A DNA stretch of 64,000 nt from Hydrogenophaga sp. GTDB lineage: Bacteria > Pseudomonadota > Gammaproteobacteria > Burkholderiales > Burkholderiaceae_C. Made by a program: the position numbers and the translations under genes. Location: assembly GCA_016790705.1 (NCBI GenBank), contig JAEUOT010000067.1:1-64000 (forward strand), read 5' to 3'. The notes beneath the pieces are model-generated. The model had not been told where the DNA came from. It was given only the letters and a program-made list of their open reading frames with translations, and searched no databases. This document shows, one piece after another, positions 26,454 to 35,802 of this stretch (positions within the stretch are counted from its first letter, which is position 1; each line of letters starts with the position of its first letter).

Positions 26454-26542
26454 CTTACGCTGACCTTTTATCGCTTGTCATCAGCATGGCCGGCTTTGAG
26501 AATCCGTCCCCAGTACTGTTCACAACCATGGAGACAAGACGC

Positions 26543-27292
26543 ATGCTGCTCAAGGACAACGTGGCCATCATCACCGGCGGTGCCGGTGTCAACGGCCTGG
26601 GTTTCGCCACCGCCCGCCTCATGGCCGCCCAGGGCGCCCGGGTCGCCATCCTCGACCTGGAACGCGCCGACCCGGCCGCGGCCGCCGCGCAGATCGGCGG
26701 CAACGCCATCGGCATCGTGGCAGACGTGACCGACAAGGCTTCTTGTGACGCCGCTGCAGCCGCCGTGCTCAGGGCCTTCGGCCGCATCGACACCCTGGTC
26801 AACAACGCCGGCATCACGCAGCCGGTCAAGACGCTGGAGATCACCGGCACCGACTACGACCGCATCCTCGACGTGAGCCTGCGCGGCACGCTGTACATGT
26901 CGCAGGCCGTGCTCCCGACCATGCGCCAGCAGCAAAGCGGCTCCATCGTCTGCATCTCGTCGGTGTCGGCGCAGCGCGGCGGCGGCATCCTGGGCGGGCC
27001 GCACTACTCGGCCGCCAAGGCCGGCGTACTCGGTCTGGCCCGCGCGATGGCGCGCGAGTTCGGACCCGAGAGCATTCGCGTCAACTGCATCACGCCGGGC
27101 CTTATCGGCACCGACATCATCAAGGGCAAGCTGACCGAAGAGAAGAAGGCCGAGATCGCCGAGACGATCCCGCTGGCACGCCTGGGCCGGGCCGACGACA
27201 TCGCCGGCGCCTGCGTGTTCCTGGCCAGCCCGCTCTCGACCTACTGCACCGGCATCACGCTCGACGTGAACGGCGGCATGTTGATTCATTGA
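26543..27292 (+). CDS. Short-chain dehydrogenase/reductase
   Basis: This 249-residue SDR has the nucleotide-binding motif TGGAGVNGLG near residues 11-20, NNAGIT, and the catalytic YSAAK with an upstream SSVS serine. It ends with the common DVNGGMLIH. I start it at MLLKDNVAIITGG because a GGAG site lies 9 bp before; an in-frame ATG five codons upstream would overlap that site. It is the first gene of the TRAP/transketolase operon and probably oxidises the hydroxyl group of the imported polyol or hydroxy acid. Confidence 0.9.
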   Translation: MLLKDNVAIITGGAGVNGLGFATARLMAAQGARVAILDLERADPAAAAAQIGGNAIGIVADVTDKASCDAAAAAVLRAFGRIDTLVNNAGITQPVKTLEITGTDYDRILDVSLRGTLYMSQAVLPTMRQQQSGSIVCISSVSAQRGGGILGGPHYSAAKAGVLGLARAMAREFGPESIRVNCITPGLIGTDIIKGKLTEEKKAEIAETIPLARLGRADDIAGACVFLASPLSTYCTGITLDVNGGMLIH

Positions 27293-27339
27293 CCCCCCCG
27301 CGCCCTCTCACATACCCACAACCAACGGAGACAAACACC

Positions 27340-28332
27340 ATGCAACGCAAGACTTTCACCCGCACCCTGCTGTCCATCGCGGCCCTGGCCGCGGCCCTGC
27401 CGCTGGCCGCGCAGGCCCAGGCCATGAAACTGACCCTGGGCCACGGGGCCGCGCCGGGCAATCCTCGCCACGAAGCCGCGGTGAAGTTCGCCGAAGTGCT
27501 CAAGGCGAAGACGTCCGGACGCATTGAGGTGCAGGTCGCCCCGTCGGCGCAGCTCGGCGACGACGCGGCCATGGTGACGGCACTGCGCACCGGCGCGCTG
27601 GACATGAGCGCGAACTCCCAAGGCGCCGTGTCGGTCGCCGTGCCCGAGTACGCCGCCTTCGGCATGCCGTTCATGTTCTCGTCGCCCGCCCAGGCCTTCA
27701 AGCTGCTCGACGGCCCGCTGGGTCAGGAGCTGGCACAGAAGTCGGCCGACAAGGGCATGGTCGTGCTGGGCTACTGGGACAACGGCATTCGCCAGATGAC
27801 CAACAGCAAGCGCCCGATCACCAAGGTCGAGGACATGAAGGGCCTGAAGATGCGCACGCCGCCCGATGCCACGCTGGTGGACATCATGCAGGCGCTGGGC
27901 GCAGAGGCCCAGCAGATCAAGTTCGCCGAGCTGTACGTCGCGCTGCAGCAGGGCGTGGTGGACGGACAGGAGAACCCGCTGGTCAACATCCACGCAAGCA
28001 AGCTCTACGAGGTGCAGAAGCACCTGGCGCTGACCAACCACCAGTTCCAGATGACGCCCTTCCTGATGAGCAAGCGCACCTGGGACCGCCTGTCCGATGC
28101 CGATCACAAGGCCGTGATGGAGGCGGCGACGGAAGCCACCGCACTGCAGCGCAAGATGTCCGCCGACGCCGACGCCAAGCTGCTGGACGACCTCAAGGCC
28201 AAGGGCGTGCAGGTCACCACGGTGGACAAAGCCGCTTTCGCCAAAGCCACCTCGGCGGTGGACGACAAGTGGCTGGCCACACCCATCGGCCCGTACCTGA
28301 AGAAGGTGATTGCGGCCGCCCGGAGCAACTGA
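27340..28332 (+). CDS. dctP: TRAP transporter periplasmic substrate-binding protein
   Basis: This 330-residue DctP-family protein has a Sec signal peptide (hydrophobic core about residues 8-24, probable cleavage after AQAQA). The mature part shows the family pattern LGHGAAPGNPRHEAAVKFAEVLK, IEVQVAPSAQLGDD, MKGLKMRTPPD and GVVDGQENPL. The arginine in KMRTP usually binds the substrate carboxylate. It delivers its ligand to the membrane subunits encoded directly downstream. The ligand is unknown; the transketolase genes suggest a sugar acid or related compound. Confidence 0.93.
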   Translation: MQRKTFTRTLLSIAALAAALPLAAQAQAMKLTLGHGAAPGNPRHEAAVKFAEVLKAKTSGRIEVQVAPSAQLGDDAAMVTALRTGALDMSANSQGAVSVAVPEYAAFGMPFMFSSPAQAFKLLDGPLGQELAQKSADKGMVVLGYWDNGIRQMTNSKRPITKVEDMKGLKMRTPPDATLVDIMQALGAEAQQIKFAELYVALQQGVVDGQENPLVNIHASKLYEVQKHLALTNHQFQMTPFLMSKRTWDRLSDADHKAVMEAATEATALQRKMSADADAKLLDDLKAKGVQVTTVDKAAFAKATSAVDDKWLATPIGPYLKKVIAAARSN

Positions 28333-28407
28333 GCGGCCCGTCCGATCCACCTGCCGATGTCGGTTCGTGCCCCGTCAGGGGTCCGGGCCGGCACCCTGGA
28401 GACTTTC

Positions 28408-28932
28408 ATGCAAACCGCACAGCGCAACCCCTTGGAGCGCGCCGTCGTGGCCGTCTGCAGCCTGGTGCTGTGGCTGACCACGGGGGTGATTTTCCTGATC
28501 CTCACCGCCAACACCGTGTTGCGCTACGTCAGCGGGTCAAGCCTGCAATGGGCCAACGAGCTGCCCGAACTGCTGTTCCCCTGGCTGGTCATGGCCGGGG
28601 TGGTCCTTGCGGCAGAAAAAGGTGCGCACATCGCCACCGTCTTCTTGGTCGAGGCAGTGCCGCCAGCGGTGCGCCGCGTCATCGGCGTGCTCGGCTGGCT
28701 CGTGGTGGCCGGTCTGTACACCACCCTGGCCTGGGCCACGTATTCCATGCTGGAGATCGTGCACGACGAGAAGTCTCCGATCCTGCAGGTGCCCGGGTCG
28801 GTCACCTACGGATGCGTCATGGGTGGCATGTTGATGCTGGCCCTGCTGGCCCTGCAGTCCGCCTGGCGCGCGTTCCGTTCGGACGGCAGCCTCCCGGGCG
28901 CGTCGATCGATCCCCAGGAAGTCCACTGGTAA
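28408..28932 (+). CDS. dctQ: TRAP transporter small membrane subunit
   Basis: This 174-residue protein has four membrane helices and the DctQ pattern (NTVLRYVSGSSLQWANELPELLFPWLVMAGVVLAAEKGAHIA). It forms the import complex with DctM. The start at MQTAQRNP has a CTGGAG site upstream; the open frame further left is less likely. The gap to dctM is 17 bp. Confidence 0.9.
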   Translation: MQTAQRNPLERAVVAVCSLVLWLTTGVIFLILTANTVLRYVSGSSLQWANELPELLFPWLVMAGVVLAAEKGAHIATVFLVEAVPPAVRRVIGVLGWLVVAGLYTTLAWATYSMLEIVHDEKSPILQVPGSVTYGCVMGGMLMLALLALQSAWRAFRSDGSLPGASIDPQEVHW

Positions 28933-28949
28933 TCCCTCCGGAGCACGTC

Positions 28950-30209
28950 ATGAGCGCACTCATTCTTCTGGTCTTTCTGTGCGGCGCCGTTGCCGCTGTA
29001 CCGATCGCGCATGCGTTGCTGCTCGCCTCGATGGCCGCAGCCGCCACCAGCGACCGCGTCCCGCTGGACTTGTTGGTTCAGCAGATGGTGGCGCAGGTGC
29101 AAAGCTTCCCGCTGATCGCCATTCCCTTCTTCATGCTCACTGGCGCGCTCATGATGGGCGGCCACCTCGGTCAGGCCATCATCGGTGTGCTGACCGCCAC
29201 CGTCGGCCGCTGGCACGGCGGCCCGGCGCAGGTCAACGTGCTGTCCTCCACGCTGTTCGGCGGAGTGTCGGGCTCTGCCGTGGCGGATGCATCGGCCATC
29301 GGCGCCCTGGTCATGCCCTGGCACCGCAAGCTGCGCTACCCGATGGCCTTCTCGGCCGCTTCGCTGGCGTCGGCGGCCACCATCGACATCATCATTCCGC
29401 CCTCGATCCCGATGATCCTGTTCGCGCTGAGCGCCAACGCATCGATCGCGGCGCTGTTCTTCGCCGGCGTGCTGCCCGGGCTGCTGTTGTGCGGGGGCTT
29501 CATGTTCGCCTGCTGGTGGGTCGGCAAGCGGCGCAACCTGCCGCGCGAGACCGCACCGCCGGACCGCGCCGCATTCCGTCGCAACCTCCTGCACTCGGCA
29601 CCGGCCCTGGCGCTGCCCGTGCTGATCGTCACATTTCTTCGCTTCGGCTTGGCCACCCCCACCGAAGTCTCGATCCTCTCGGCGCTGTATGCGGGCCTGG
29701 TCTCGGCCCTGATGTATCGAGACCTGAGCCTGAAGCGCTTGCACCACGCCGTGGTGGAAGCCGGTCTGGCCACGGGTGTGGTGCTGCTGGTGATCATGGC
29801 TTCGGCCGCCATCGGCTGGTTACTCACCTTCGACCAGATGCCCGAGCACATCGCGCAGTGGGTGCAGGCGAACGTCAGTGCCAAATGGATGGTGATCCTG
29901 CTGATGAACCTGATGATGCTGTTCATCGGCATGTTCCTGGACCTGCCGGCGGCCGTGCTGCTGCTCACACCGGTGTTCCTGCCCATGGCGCAGAGCATCG
30001 GCATGGACCCGATCCAGCTGGGCATCATGATGGTGCTCAACCTCGCCATCGGTCTCTACACGCCACCGGTCGGCACGACGCTGTTCATCACCAGCGCACT
30101 GGCCCGGGTCAAGGTGGGCGAGACCGTGCGCGCCATGGGTCCCTTCTACCTCGTGGCCTTCCTGGTGCTCGCACTGGTTTCCTACGTGCCCGCCGCGATC
30201 CTTCGCTGA
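28950..30209 (+). CDS. dctM: TRAP transporter large membrane subunit
   Basis: This 419-residue DctM-family protein has about 12-13 membrane helices and the characteristic IPFFMLTGALMMGG, GGVSGSAVADASAIG and IDIIIPPSIPMILF segments, with GLYTPPVGTTLF near the C-terminus. It carries out sodium-driven uptake with DctP and DctQ. Nearest family members take C4-dicarboxylates or sugar acids, but the substrate is not fixed by sequence. The transketolase genes begin 34 bp downstream. Confidence 0.93.
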   Translation: MSALILLVFLCGAVAAVPIAHALLLASMAAAATSDRVPLDLLVQQMVAQVQSFPLIAIPFFMLTGALMMGGHLGQAIIGVLTATVGRWHGGPAQVNVLSSTLFGGVSGSAVADASAIGALVMPWHRKLRYPMAFSAASLASAATIDIIIPPSIPMILFALSANASIAALFFAGVLPGLLLCGGFMFACWWVGKRRNLPRETAPPDRAAFRRNLLHSAPALALPVLIVTFLRFGLATPTEVSILSALYAGLVSALMYRDLSLKRLHHAVVEAGLATGVVLLVIMASAAIGWLLTFDQMPEHIAQWVQANVSAKWMVILLMNLMMLFIGMFLDLPAAVLLLTPVFLPMAQSIGMDPIQLGIMMVLNLAIGLYTPPVGTTLFITSALARVKVGETVRAMGPFYLVAFLVLALVSYVPAAILR

Positions 30210-30243
30210 CCGCTTCACTACCCCTTTCACACAGGAGATTTCC

Positions 30244-31098
30244 ATGACTTCCGCCGCAGACAAACTGCCGGCGCTGGCCCGGTGCGCCCATCGCATCCGT
30301 CGCTACGCGCTCCGCATGGGTGAGGTCCAAGGCCAGGGCTACATCGGCCAGGCCCTGGGCTGGGCCGACGTGCTGGCCGTGGCCTATGGCCACGCACTCA
30401 ACCTGCAACCGCAGAACCCCGAATGGGAGGGTCGCGACCGCTTCCTGCTTTCGCACGGCCACTACGCCATCGCGCACTATGCGGCGCTGATCGAGGCCGG
30501 CGTGATTCCGCAGGAGGAACTGGAAACCTACGGCAGCGACGACAGCCGCCTGCCCATGTCGGGCATGGCCGCCTACACGCCGGGCATGGAGATCTCCGGC
30601 GGTTCGCTGGGCCAAGGCCTGATCATCGGTGTGGGCATGGCACTGGGCCTGAAGCAGAAGAAGAACCCCGCCTTCGTCTACAACTCCATGAGCGATGGCG
30701 AGCTGGACGAAGGCTCAACCTGGGAGGCGGCCATGTCGGCCGCGCACCACCAGTTGGACAACCTGATCTGCCTGGTCGACATCAACAACCAGCAGGCTGA
30801 CGGCCCCAGCAGCAAGATCCTCGGCTTCGAGCCGCTGGCCGACAAGTGGGCTGCGTTCGGCTGGCATGTGCAGCGCATCGACGGCAACGACCTGGCCGCC
30901 GTGCTGGCCGCCTTCGACACCGCGCGCAATCTCAAGGAAGCCAAGCCGCGCGTGATCCTGTTCAACACGCTGATGGGCAAGGGCGTGCCCTTCCTCGAAA
31001 CGCGCGACAAGAACCACTTCATCCGCGTCGATCCGCCCGAGTGGCAGCAGGCCCTCGCCATCCTCGACCAGAACGCCCCCGAAGGAGCCGCCGCATGA
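30244..31098 (+). CDS. Transketolase N-terminal (ThDP-binding) subunit
   Basis: This 284-residue protein covers the thiamine-diphosphate/magnesium domain of transketolase: GYIGQALGWADVLA, DRFLLSHGHYA, GGSLGQGLIIGVGMALG, and SDGELDEGSTWEAAMSAAHHQLDNLICLVDINN. It needs the C-terminal partner encoded next, whose ATG overlaps its stop (ATGA). Split transketolases of this kind occur in catabolic clusters for unusual sugars. With the SDR and TRAP genes it should cleave or transfer two-carbon units from the oxidised substrate. Confidence 0.92.
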   Translation: MTSAADKLPALARCAHRIRRYALRMGEVQGQGYIGQALGWADVLAVAYGHALNLQPQNPEWEGRDRFLLSHGHYAIAHYAALIEAGVIPQEELETYGSDDSRLPMSGMAAYTPGMEISGGSLGQGLIIGVGMALGLKQKKNPAFVYNSMSDGELDEGSTWEAAMSAAHHQLDNLICLVDINNQQADGPSSKILGFEPLADKWAAFGWHVQRIDGNDLAAVLAAFDTARNLKEAKPRVILFNTLMGKGVPFLETRDKNHFIRVDPPEWQQALAILDQNAPEGAAA

Positions 31099-32099
31099 AC
31101 ACCGCCGTCGAAAAGAAACCGCGCCTGACCACCTCCGCCATGATTGCCTCCATCGCGGGTGAAGGGCAGCGCGTCAAGGCCGCGCCGTTCGGCAAGGCCC
31201 TCGTCGAGCTGGCCGCGAACCGCCCCGAGATCGTGGGCATGACCGCCGACCTGGCCAAGTACACCGACCTGCACCTGTTCGCACAGGCCTACCCCGAGCG
31301 CTTCTACCAGATGGGCATGGCCGAGCAGCTTCTCATGGGCGCGGCCGGCGGCATGGCCAAGGAAGGCCTGATCCCGTTCGCCACCACCTACGCCGTGTTC
31401 GGCACGCGCCGCGCCTACGACTTCATCCACCAGGTGATCGCCGAAGAAAACCTGAACGTGAAGATGTGCTGCGCCCTGCCCGGCCTGACCACCGGCTACG
31501 GCCCCAGCCACCAGGCCACCGAAGACATCGCCATGATGCGCGGCATCCCCGGCCTGACCATCATCGACCCCTGCGACGCGCTCGACATCGAGCAGGCCGT
31601 GCCGCAGATGGCTGCGCACAACGGCCCGGTCTACATGCGCCTGCTGCGCGGCAACGTGCCGCTGGTGCTGGACGAGTACGACTACCGCTTCGAGCTGGGC
31701 AAGGCCAAGCGCCTGGTGGACGGCGACGAGGTGCTCATCATCTCCAGCGGCTTCATGACCATGCGCGCGCTGGAAGTGGCCAAGGCGCTGCAGGCCGACA
31801 ACATCGGCGTGGCGGTGCTGCACTGCCCGACCATCAAGCCGCTGGATGTGGCGACGGTGCTGGCCGAGGTGCAACGCAAGCCGCGTCTGGTGGTGGTGGT
31901 CGAGAACCATTCGGTCATCGGAGGCCTGGGCGAAGCCGTGGCCAGCGCCCTGCTGCAGAACGGCGTGTCGCCCTCGAAGTTCCGCCTGGCCGGCCTGCCC
32001 GACGCCTACCTGGACGCCGGCGCCCTGCCCACGCTGCACGACCGCTACGGCATCAGTACCGAGGTGCTGGGCCAGCGCGTGAAGGCCTGGATGGGCTGA
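31095..32099 (+). CDS. Transketolase C-terminal (Pyr/transketolase_C) subunit
   Basis: This 334-residue protein has the pyrimidine-binding domain with the activating glutamate in YQMGMAEQLLMGAAGGMA and the C-terminal transketolase domain (EVLIISSGFMTMRALEVAKAL, VVVVENHSVIGGLGEAVAS). It pairs with the upstream subunit in an alpha2-beta2 enzyme. It closes the operon. A 7-bp hairpin follows the stop by about 16 bp. Confidence 0.92.
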   Translation: MNTAVEKKPRLTTSAMIASIAGEGQRVKAAPFGKALVELAANRPEIVGMTADLAKYTDLHLFAQAYPERFYQMGMAEQLLMGAAGGMAKEGLIPFATTYAVFGTRRAYDFIHQVIAEENLNVKMCCALPGLTTGYGPSHQATEDIAMMRGIPGLTIIDPCDALDIEQAVPQMAAHNGPVYMRLLRGNVPLVLDEYDYRFELGKAKRLVDGDEVLIISSGFMTMRALEVAKALQADNIGVAVLHCPTIKPLDVATVLAEVQRKPRLVVVVENHSVIGGLGEAVASALLQNGVSPSKFRLAGLPDAYLDAGALPTLHDRYGISTEVLGQRVKAWMG

Positions 32100-32115
32100 A
32101 CGCCACCCTGCCCGT

Positions 32116-32133
32116 CCCGCGTCACCACGCGGG
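32116..32133 (+). terminator. Hairpin after the transketolase operon
   Basis: CCCGCGT (32116-32122) pairs with ACGCGGG (32127-32133) around a CACC loop, 16 bp after the stop codon. There is no T tract, so it may be a weak or Rho-assisted terminator. Confidence 0.35.
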
Positions 32134-32192
32134 CCGGTGCAGCCGCACAATGCGGGACTTCAGGCACTCCAGCCGGCACGGCCGGTCCCGCA

Positions 32193-33095
32193 ATGAAGTT
32201 CGATTTCGATGGCATCCAGGCCTTTGTGGCCGTGGCCGACCTGGGCGGCTTTGGCAAGGCGGCGCAGCAACTGCACATCACCCAGACGGCGCTGACGCGG
32301 CGCATCCAGAAGCTGGAAGCGTATTTCGAGCTGCGCCTGATCGACCGCACCACCCGCCGCATGGAGCTGACCGCGGTGGGCCGCGCCTTCCTGCCGCGCG
32401 CGCGCTCGCTGGTCGAAGACATGCGGCTGGCGGTGGACGATCTGCGCGAGGTGTCGCTGCATGCGCGGGGTCAGGTCAAGCTCGCCTGCATCCCGTCGAT
32501 GACCACGCATGTGCTGCCCCGGGTCATCGAACGCTACGGGCGCCTCTACCCGGACAACCGCATCCGCCTGTTCGACGGCGCCTCCGACGAGGTGCGTGAC
32601 GCCGTGCTCGGCGGGCATGCGGAACTGGGGATTGCCCTGCAGGGCGAGCGGCAGGCCGATCTGGTGGAGACGCCGCTGTTCGCCGATCCGCTGGTGTTCA
32701 TCTGCCGCGCGCCGCACCCGCTGCTGGGCCGGCGCAGCGTGAGCTGGGAAGACATGCGCGACGCGCGCCTGATCGGCGTGAGCAGCTTCACCACCACGCG
32801 CGTGGTGATGGACTACCAGTTGGCCAAACGCGGCATCCGGGTGCGCGGCGACATCGAGGTGCGTCACCACGCGGCCGCCATCAATCTGGTGGCCGCCGGG
32901 GTCGGCAGCGCCATCCTGCCGGCCTCCACCTTCCAGCCCGGCGACCGCCCGGACGTGCACAGCATCCCGCTCACGCAGCCGGTGGTGCGACGCAAGGTGG
33001 TGCTGATCCGGCCGCGCCGCGGCGAGCTGTCGCCGGCGGCCCAGGCCTTCCACGACCTGATCCGCCAGGTCGTGAAGGCGCCATCCAATTCATGA
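32193..33095 (+). CDS. LysR-family regulator, probably of tcuAB
   Basis: This 300-residue regulator has the helix-turn-helix at MKFDFDGIQAFVAVADLGGFGKAAQQLHITQTALTRRIQKLEAYF and a LysR effector domain (IPSMTTHVLPRVIERY, ELGIALQGE). It lies immediately upstream of tcuA on the same strand, with 85 bp between. In Salmonella the LysR protein TcuR controls tricarballylate genes, so the same role is likely here. Control of the transketolase operon upstream is the alternative. Confidence 0.88.
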   Translation: MKFDFDGIQAFVAVADLGGFGKAAQQLHITQTALTRRIQKLEAYFELRLIDRTTRRMELTAVGRAFLPRARSLVEDMRLAVDDLREVSLHARGQVKLACIPSMTTHVLPRVIERYGRLYPDNRIRLFDGASDEVRDAVLGGHAELGIALQGERQADLVETPLFADPLVFICRAPHPLLGRRSVSWEDMRDARLIGVSSFTTTRVVMDYQLAKRGIRVRGDIEVRHHAAAINLVAAGVGSAILPASTFQPGDRPDVHSIPLTQPVVRRKVVLIRPRRGELSPAAQAFHDLIRQVVKAPSNS

Positions 33096-33120
33096 TCGAA
33101 TCGCAAAAATCGGGACCTGA

Positions 33121-33138
33121 TATTCATTTCACAGAATA
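33121..33138. promoter_or_regulatory. Inverted repeat TATTC-N8-GAATA upstream of tcuA
   Basis: A perfect 5-bp inverted repeat lies in the AT-rich part of the LysR-tcuA gap, 43 bp before the tcuA start. It is a candidate operator for the neighbouring LysR protein. No other strong motif is visible in the gap. Confidence 0.35.
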
Positions 33139-33180
33139 ATCGGCGCTCGCCAGAATCCGCCTCCAATCACAAGGAGACGG

Positions 33181-34602
33181 ATGTCCATGAGCACCGACGT
33201 GCTGGTCATTGGCGGCGGCAACGCCGCGCTGTGCGCGGCCCTGATGGCCGCCGAGGCAGGGGCCCGGGTCACCCTGCTGGAAGCCGCGCCCCGCGCCTGG
33301 CGGGGTGGCAACTCGGCCCACACCCGCAACCTGCGCTGCATGCACGACGCCCCGCAGGACGTGCTGGTCGACGCCTACACCGAAGAAGAGTTCTGGCAGG
33401 ACCTGCTCAAAGTCACCGGCGGCCTGACCAATGAAGCGCTGGCGCGGCTGGTGATCCGCGCCTCCAGCAGTTGCCGGCCCTGGATGCGCCGGCACGGTGT
33501 GCATTTCCAGCCCTCGCTGTCGGGTGCGCTGCACACGGCGCGCACCAACGCGTTTTTCATGGGCGGCGGCAAGGCCCTGGTGAACGCCTATTTCCGCAGC
33601 GCCGAGCGCCTGGGCGTGCAGGTGCGCTACGAGGCGCCGGTGGACCGCATCGAACTGCAGGACGGCCGCTTCGTCGCGGCCTGGGTCGGCCAGGAGCGCA
33701 TCGAGGCCAAGGCCTGCGTGCTGGCCGCCGGCGGCTTCGAGTCCAACCGCGAATGGCTGCGCGAGGCCTGGGGCCAGAACGCACGCGGCGAATGGCCGGC
33801 CGACCAGTTCCTGATCCGCGGCACGCGCTTCAACCAGGGCACGCTGCTGCGGCACCTGCTGGACGACCACGGCGCCGACCGCATCGGCGACCCGACACAG
33901 GCGCACATGGTCGCCATCGACGCGCGCGCACCGCTGTACGACGGCGGCATCTGCACCCGCATCGACTGCGTGTCGCTGGGCGTGGTGGTCAACCGGGACG
34001 GCCAGCGCTTCTACGACGAGGGCGAGGACTTCTGGCCCAAGCGTTACGCCATCTGGGGCCGACTGGTGGCCCAGCAGCCGGGCCAGGTGGCCTATTCCGT
34101 GATCGACGCCAAGGCCGTCGGCCGCTTCATGCCGCCGGTGTTCCCGGGCGTGAAGGCCAACACCCTGCCGGAGCTGGCGCAGGCCATCGGACTGGACGTG
34201 CCGAGCTTCATGCAGACGGTCGGGCAATACAACGCCGCCTGCCGGGTGGGCCGCTTCGACCACACCGCGCTGGACGACTGCCACACCGAAGGCCTCACGC
34301 CCGCCAAGACCCACTGGGCGCGCCCGATCGACACCGCGCCGTTCTACGCCTACGCCGTTCGCCCGGGCGTGACCTTCACCTACCTGGGCCTGAAAACAGA
34401 CGAGACCGCCGCCGTGCGCTTTGGCGATGTGCCCAGCCCCAACCTGTTCGTGGCCGGCGAGATGATGGCCGGCAACGTGCTCGGTAAGGGCTACACCGCC
34501 GGGGTGGGCATGTCCATCGGCACGGCCTTTGGCCGCATCGCTGGCACCGGTGCCGCGCGCGCCGCCCTGCAGAACCGCGAGGTGGCCCATGCAGTCGCTT
34601 GA
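33181..34602 (+). CDS. tcuA: Tricarballylate dehydrogenase-like FAD protein
   Basis: This 473-residue flavoprotein belongs to the fumarate reductase/succinate dehydrogenase flavoprotein family. The FAD-binding motif [14 protein letters not shown] is at residues 7-20, followed by [15 protein letters not shown], which is typical of TcuA, and a C-terminal [30 protein letters not shown] region. TcuA oxidises tricarballylate to cis-aconitate. It starts after an AAGGAGACGG site. Its last 14 bp overlap tcuB, which reoxidises its FAD. A related tricarboxylate is also possible as substrate. Confidence 0.87.
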   Translation: MSMSTDVLVIGGGNAALCAALMAAEAGARVTLLEAAPRAWRGGNSAHTRNLRCMHDAPQDVLVDAYTEEEFWQDLLKVTGGLTNEALARLVIRASSSCRPWMRRHGVHFQPSLSGALHTARTNAFFMGGGKALVNAYFRSAERLGVQVRYEAPVDRIELQDGRFVAAWVGQERIEAKACVLAAGGFESNREWLREAWGQNARGEWPADQFLIRGTRFNQGTLLRHLLDDHGADRIGDPTQAHMVAIDARAPLYDGGICTRIDCVSLGVVVNRDGQRFYDEGEDFWPKRYAIWGRLVAQQPGQVAYSVIDAKAVGRFMPPVFPGVKANTLPELAQAIGLDVPSFMQTVGQYNAACRVGRFDHTALDDCHTEGLTPAKTHWARPIDTAPFYAYAVRPGVTFTYLGLKTDETAAVRFGDVPSPNLFVAGEMMAGNVLGKGYTAGVGMSIGTAFGRIAGTGAARAALQNREVAHAVA

Positions 34603-35761
34603 GACCCTGACCCGCGAAGCCCGCGACCTGGCCGATGGCCGCTGGACCACGCCGGCCGAGGCCGAGGTCGCCCGCCAGATGCAGATCTGCAATGGCTGCC
34701 GCTACTGCGAGGGCTTCTGCGCGGTGTTCCCGGCCATGACGCGCCGGCTCGAATTCGCCCGCGCCGATGTGCACCAGCTCGCCAACCTGTGCCACAACTG
34801 CGGCGCCTGCTACCACGCCTGCCAGTACGCGCCGCCGCACGAGTTCGCGATCAATGTGCCGCAGGCCATGGCCCGGGTGCGGGTGCAGACCTACGCCGAC
34901 CACGCCTGGCCGCCCGCACTGGGCCGGCTGTACCGGCGCAACGGGCTGACGCTGGCGCTGGCCCTGGTGGCCGCCCTCGCGACATTCCTGGCGCTGGCGG
35001 CGGCATCGCGCGGTGGCCTGTGGGGCGTGAGCGGAGACGGCAGCAGCTTCTACGACGTGTTCCCTCACAACCTGCTGGTGAGCCTGTTCGCGCCGGTGTT
35101 CGGATGTGTGGCGCTGGCCCTGGGCATGGGGGCGCTGCGCTTCTGGCGCGGCGTGACACCGGCCACCAGCGGCGCCCCGCTGAGCGCGCCGGCCGCAGCC
35201 GAGGCCGCGCACGACGTGCTGCGCCTGAAGTACCTCGACGGCGGCCACGGCGACGGCTGCCACAACGACGACGACGCCTACACCCTCTCGCGGCGGCGTG
35301 CTCACCACCTCACGTTCTACGGCTTCATGCTGTGTTTCGCCGCCACTTCGGTGGCCACGCTGATGCACTACCTGCTGGGCCAGGCCGCACCGTACGACCT
35401 GCCGTCACTGCCCAAGCTGCTCGGCGGCGCGGGGGGGCTGTCGCTGATGGCGGGCACCGCAGGCCTGTGGCGGCTGAACCGGCGACGCCACCCCGCCCTG
35501 GGTGACGCGGCACAGAAGCCGATGGACCTGGGCTTCATCGCCCTGCTGTTCCTCACCGCGGCCAGCGGCATGGCGCTCTGGGCCTGCCGGGGCCTGCCCG
35601 CCCAGACCCTGGTGCTGTGCCTGCACCTCGGCGCGGTGATGGCCCTGTTCCTGACCCTGCCCTACGGCAAGTTTGCCCACGCGGTCTACCGCACTGCGGC
35701 GCTGCTGCGCCATGCCGTCGAGAAGCGCCAGCCCAACCCCGTGGGCCTGGGCGACGAGTGA
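34589..35761 (+). CDS. tcuB: TcuB-type iron-sulfur/heme membrane electron carrier
   Basis: This 390-residue protein has two N-terminal 4Fe-4S cysteine clusters ([15 protein letters not shown] near residue 35 and [19 protein letters not shown] near 70) and then about six membrane helices with histidines for heme. TcuB takes electrons from the FADH2 of TcuA to the quinone pool. The start [11 protein letters not shown] lies within the end of tcuA. A histidine- and aspartate-rich loop ([12 protein letters not shown]) occurs near residue 220. Confidence 0.92.
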   Translation: MQSLETLTREARDLADGRWTTPAEAEVARQMQICNGCRYCEGFCAVFPAMTRRLEFARADVHQLANLCHNCGACYHACQYAPPHEFAINVPQAMARVRVQTYADHAWPPALGRLYRRNGLTLALALVAALATFLALAAASRGGLWGVSGDGSSFYDVFPHNLLVSLFAPVFGCVALALGMGALRFWRGVTPATSGAPLSAPAAAEAAHDVLRLKYLDGGHGDGCHNDDDAYTLSRRRAHHLTFYGFMLCFAATSVATLMHYLLGQAAPYDLPSLPKLLGGAGGLSLMAGTAGLWRLNRRRHPALGDAAQKPMDLGFIALLFLTAASGMALWACRGLPAQTLVLCLHLGAVMALFLTLPYGKFAHAVYRTAALLRHAVEKRQPNPVGLGDE

Positions 35762-35802
35762 ACCGCGAGACCCATTTCCACCCACAGAAGGAGAGAGACC
35801 CG

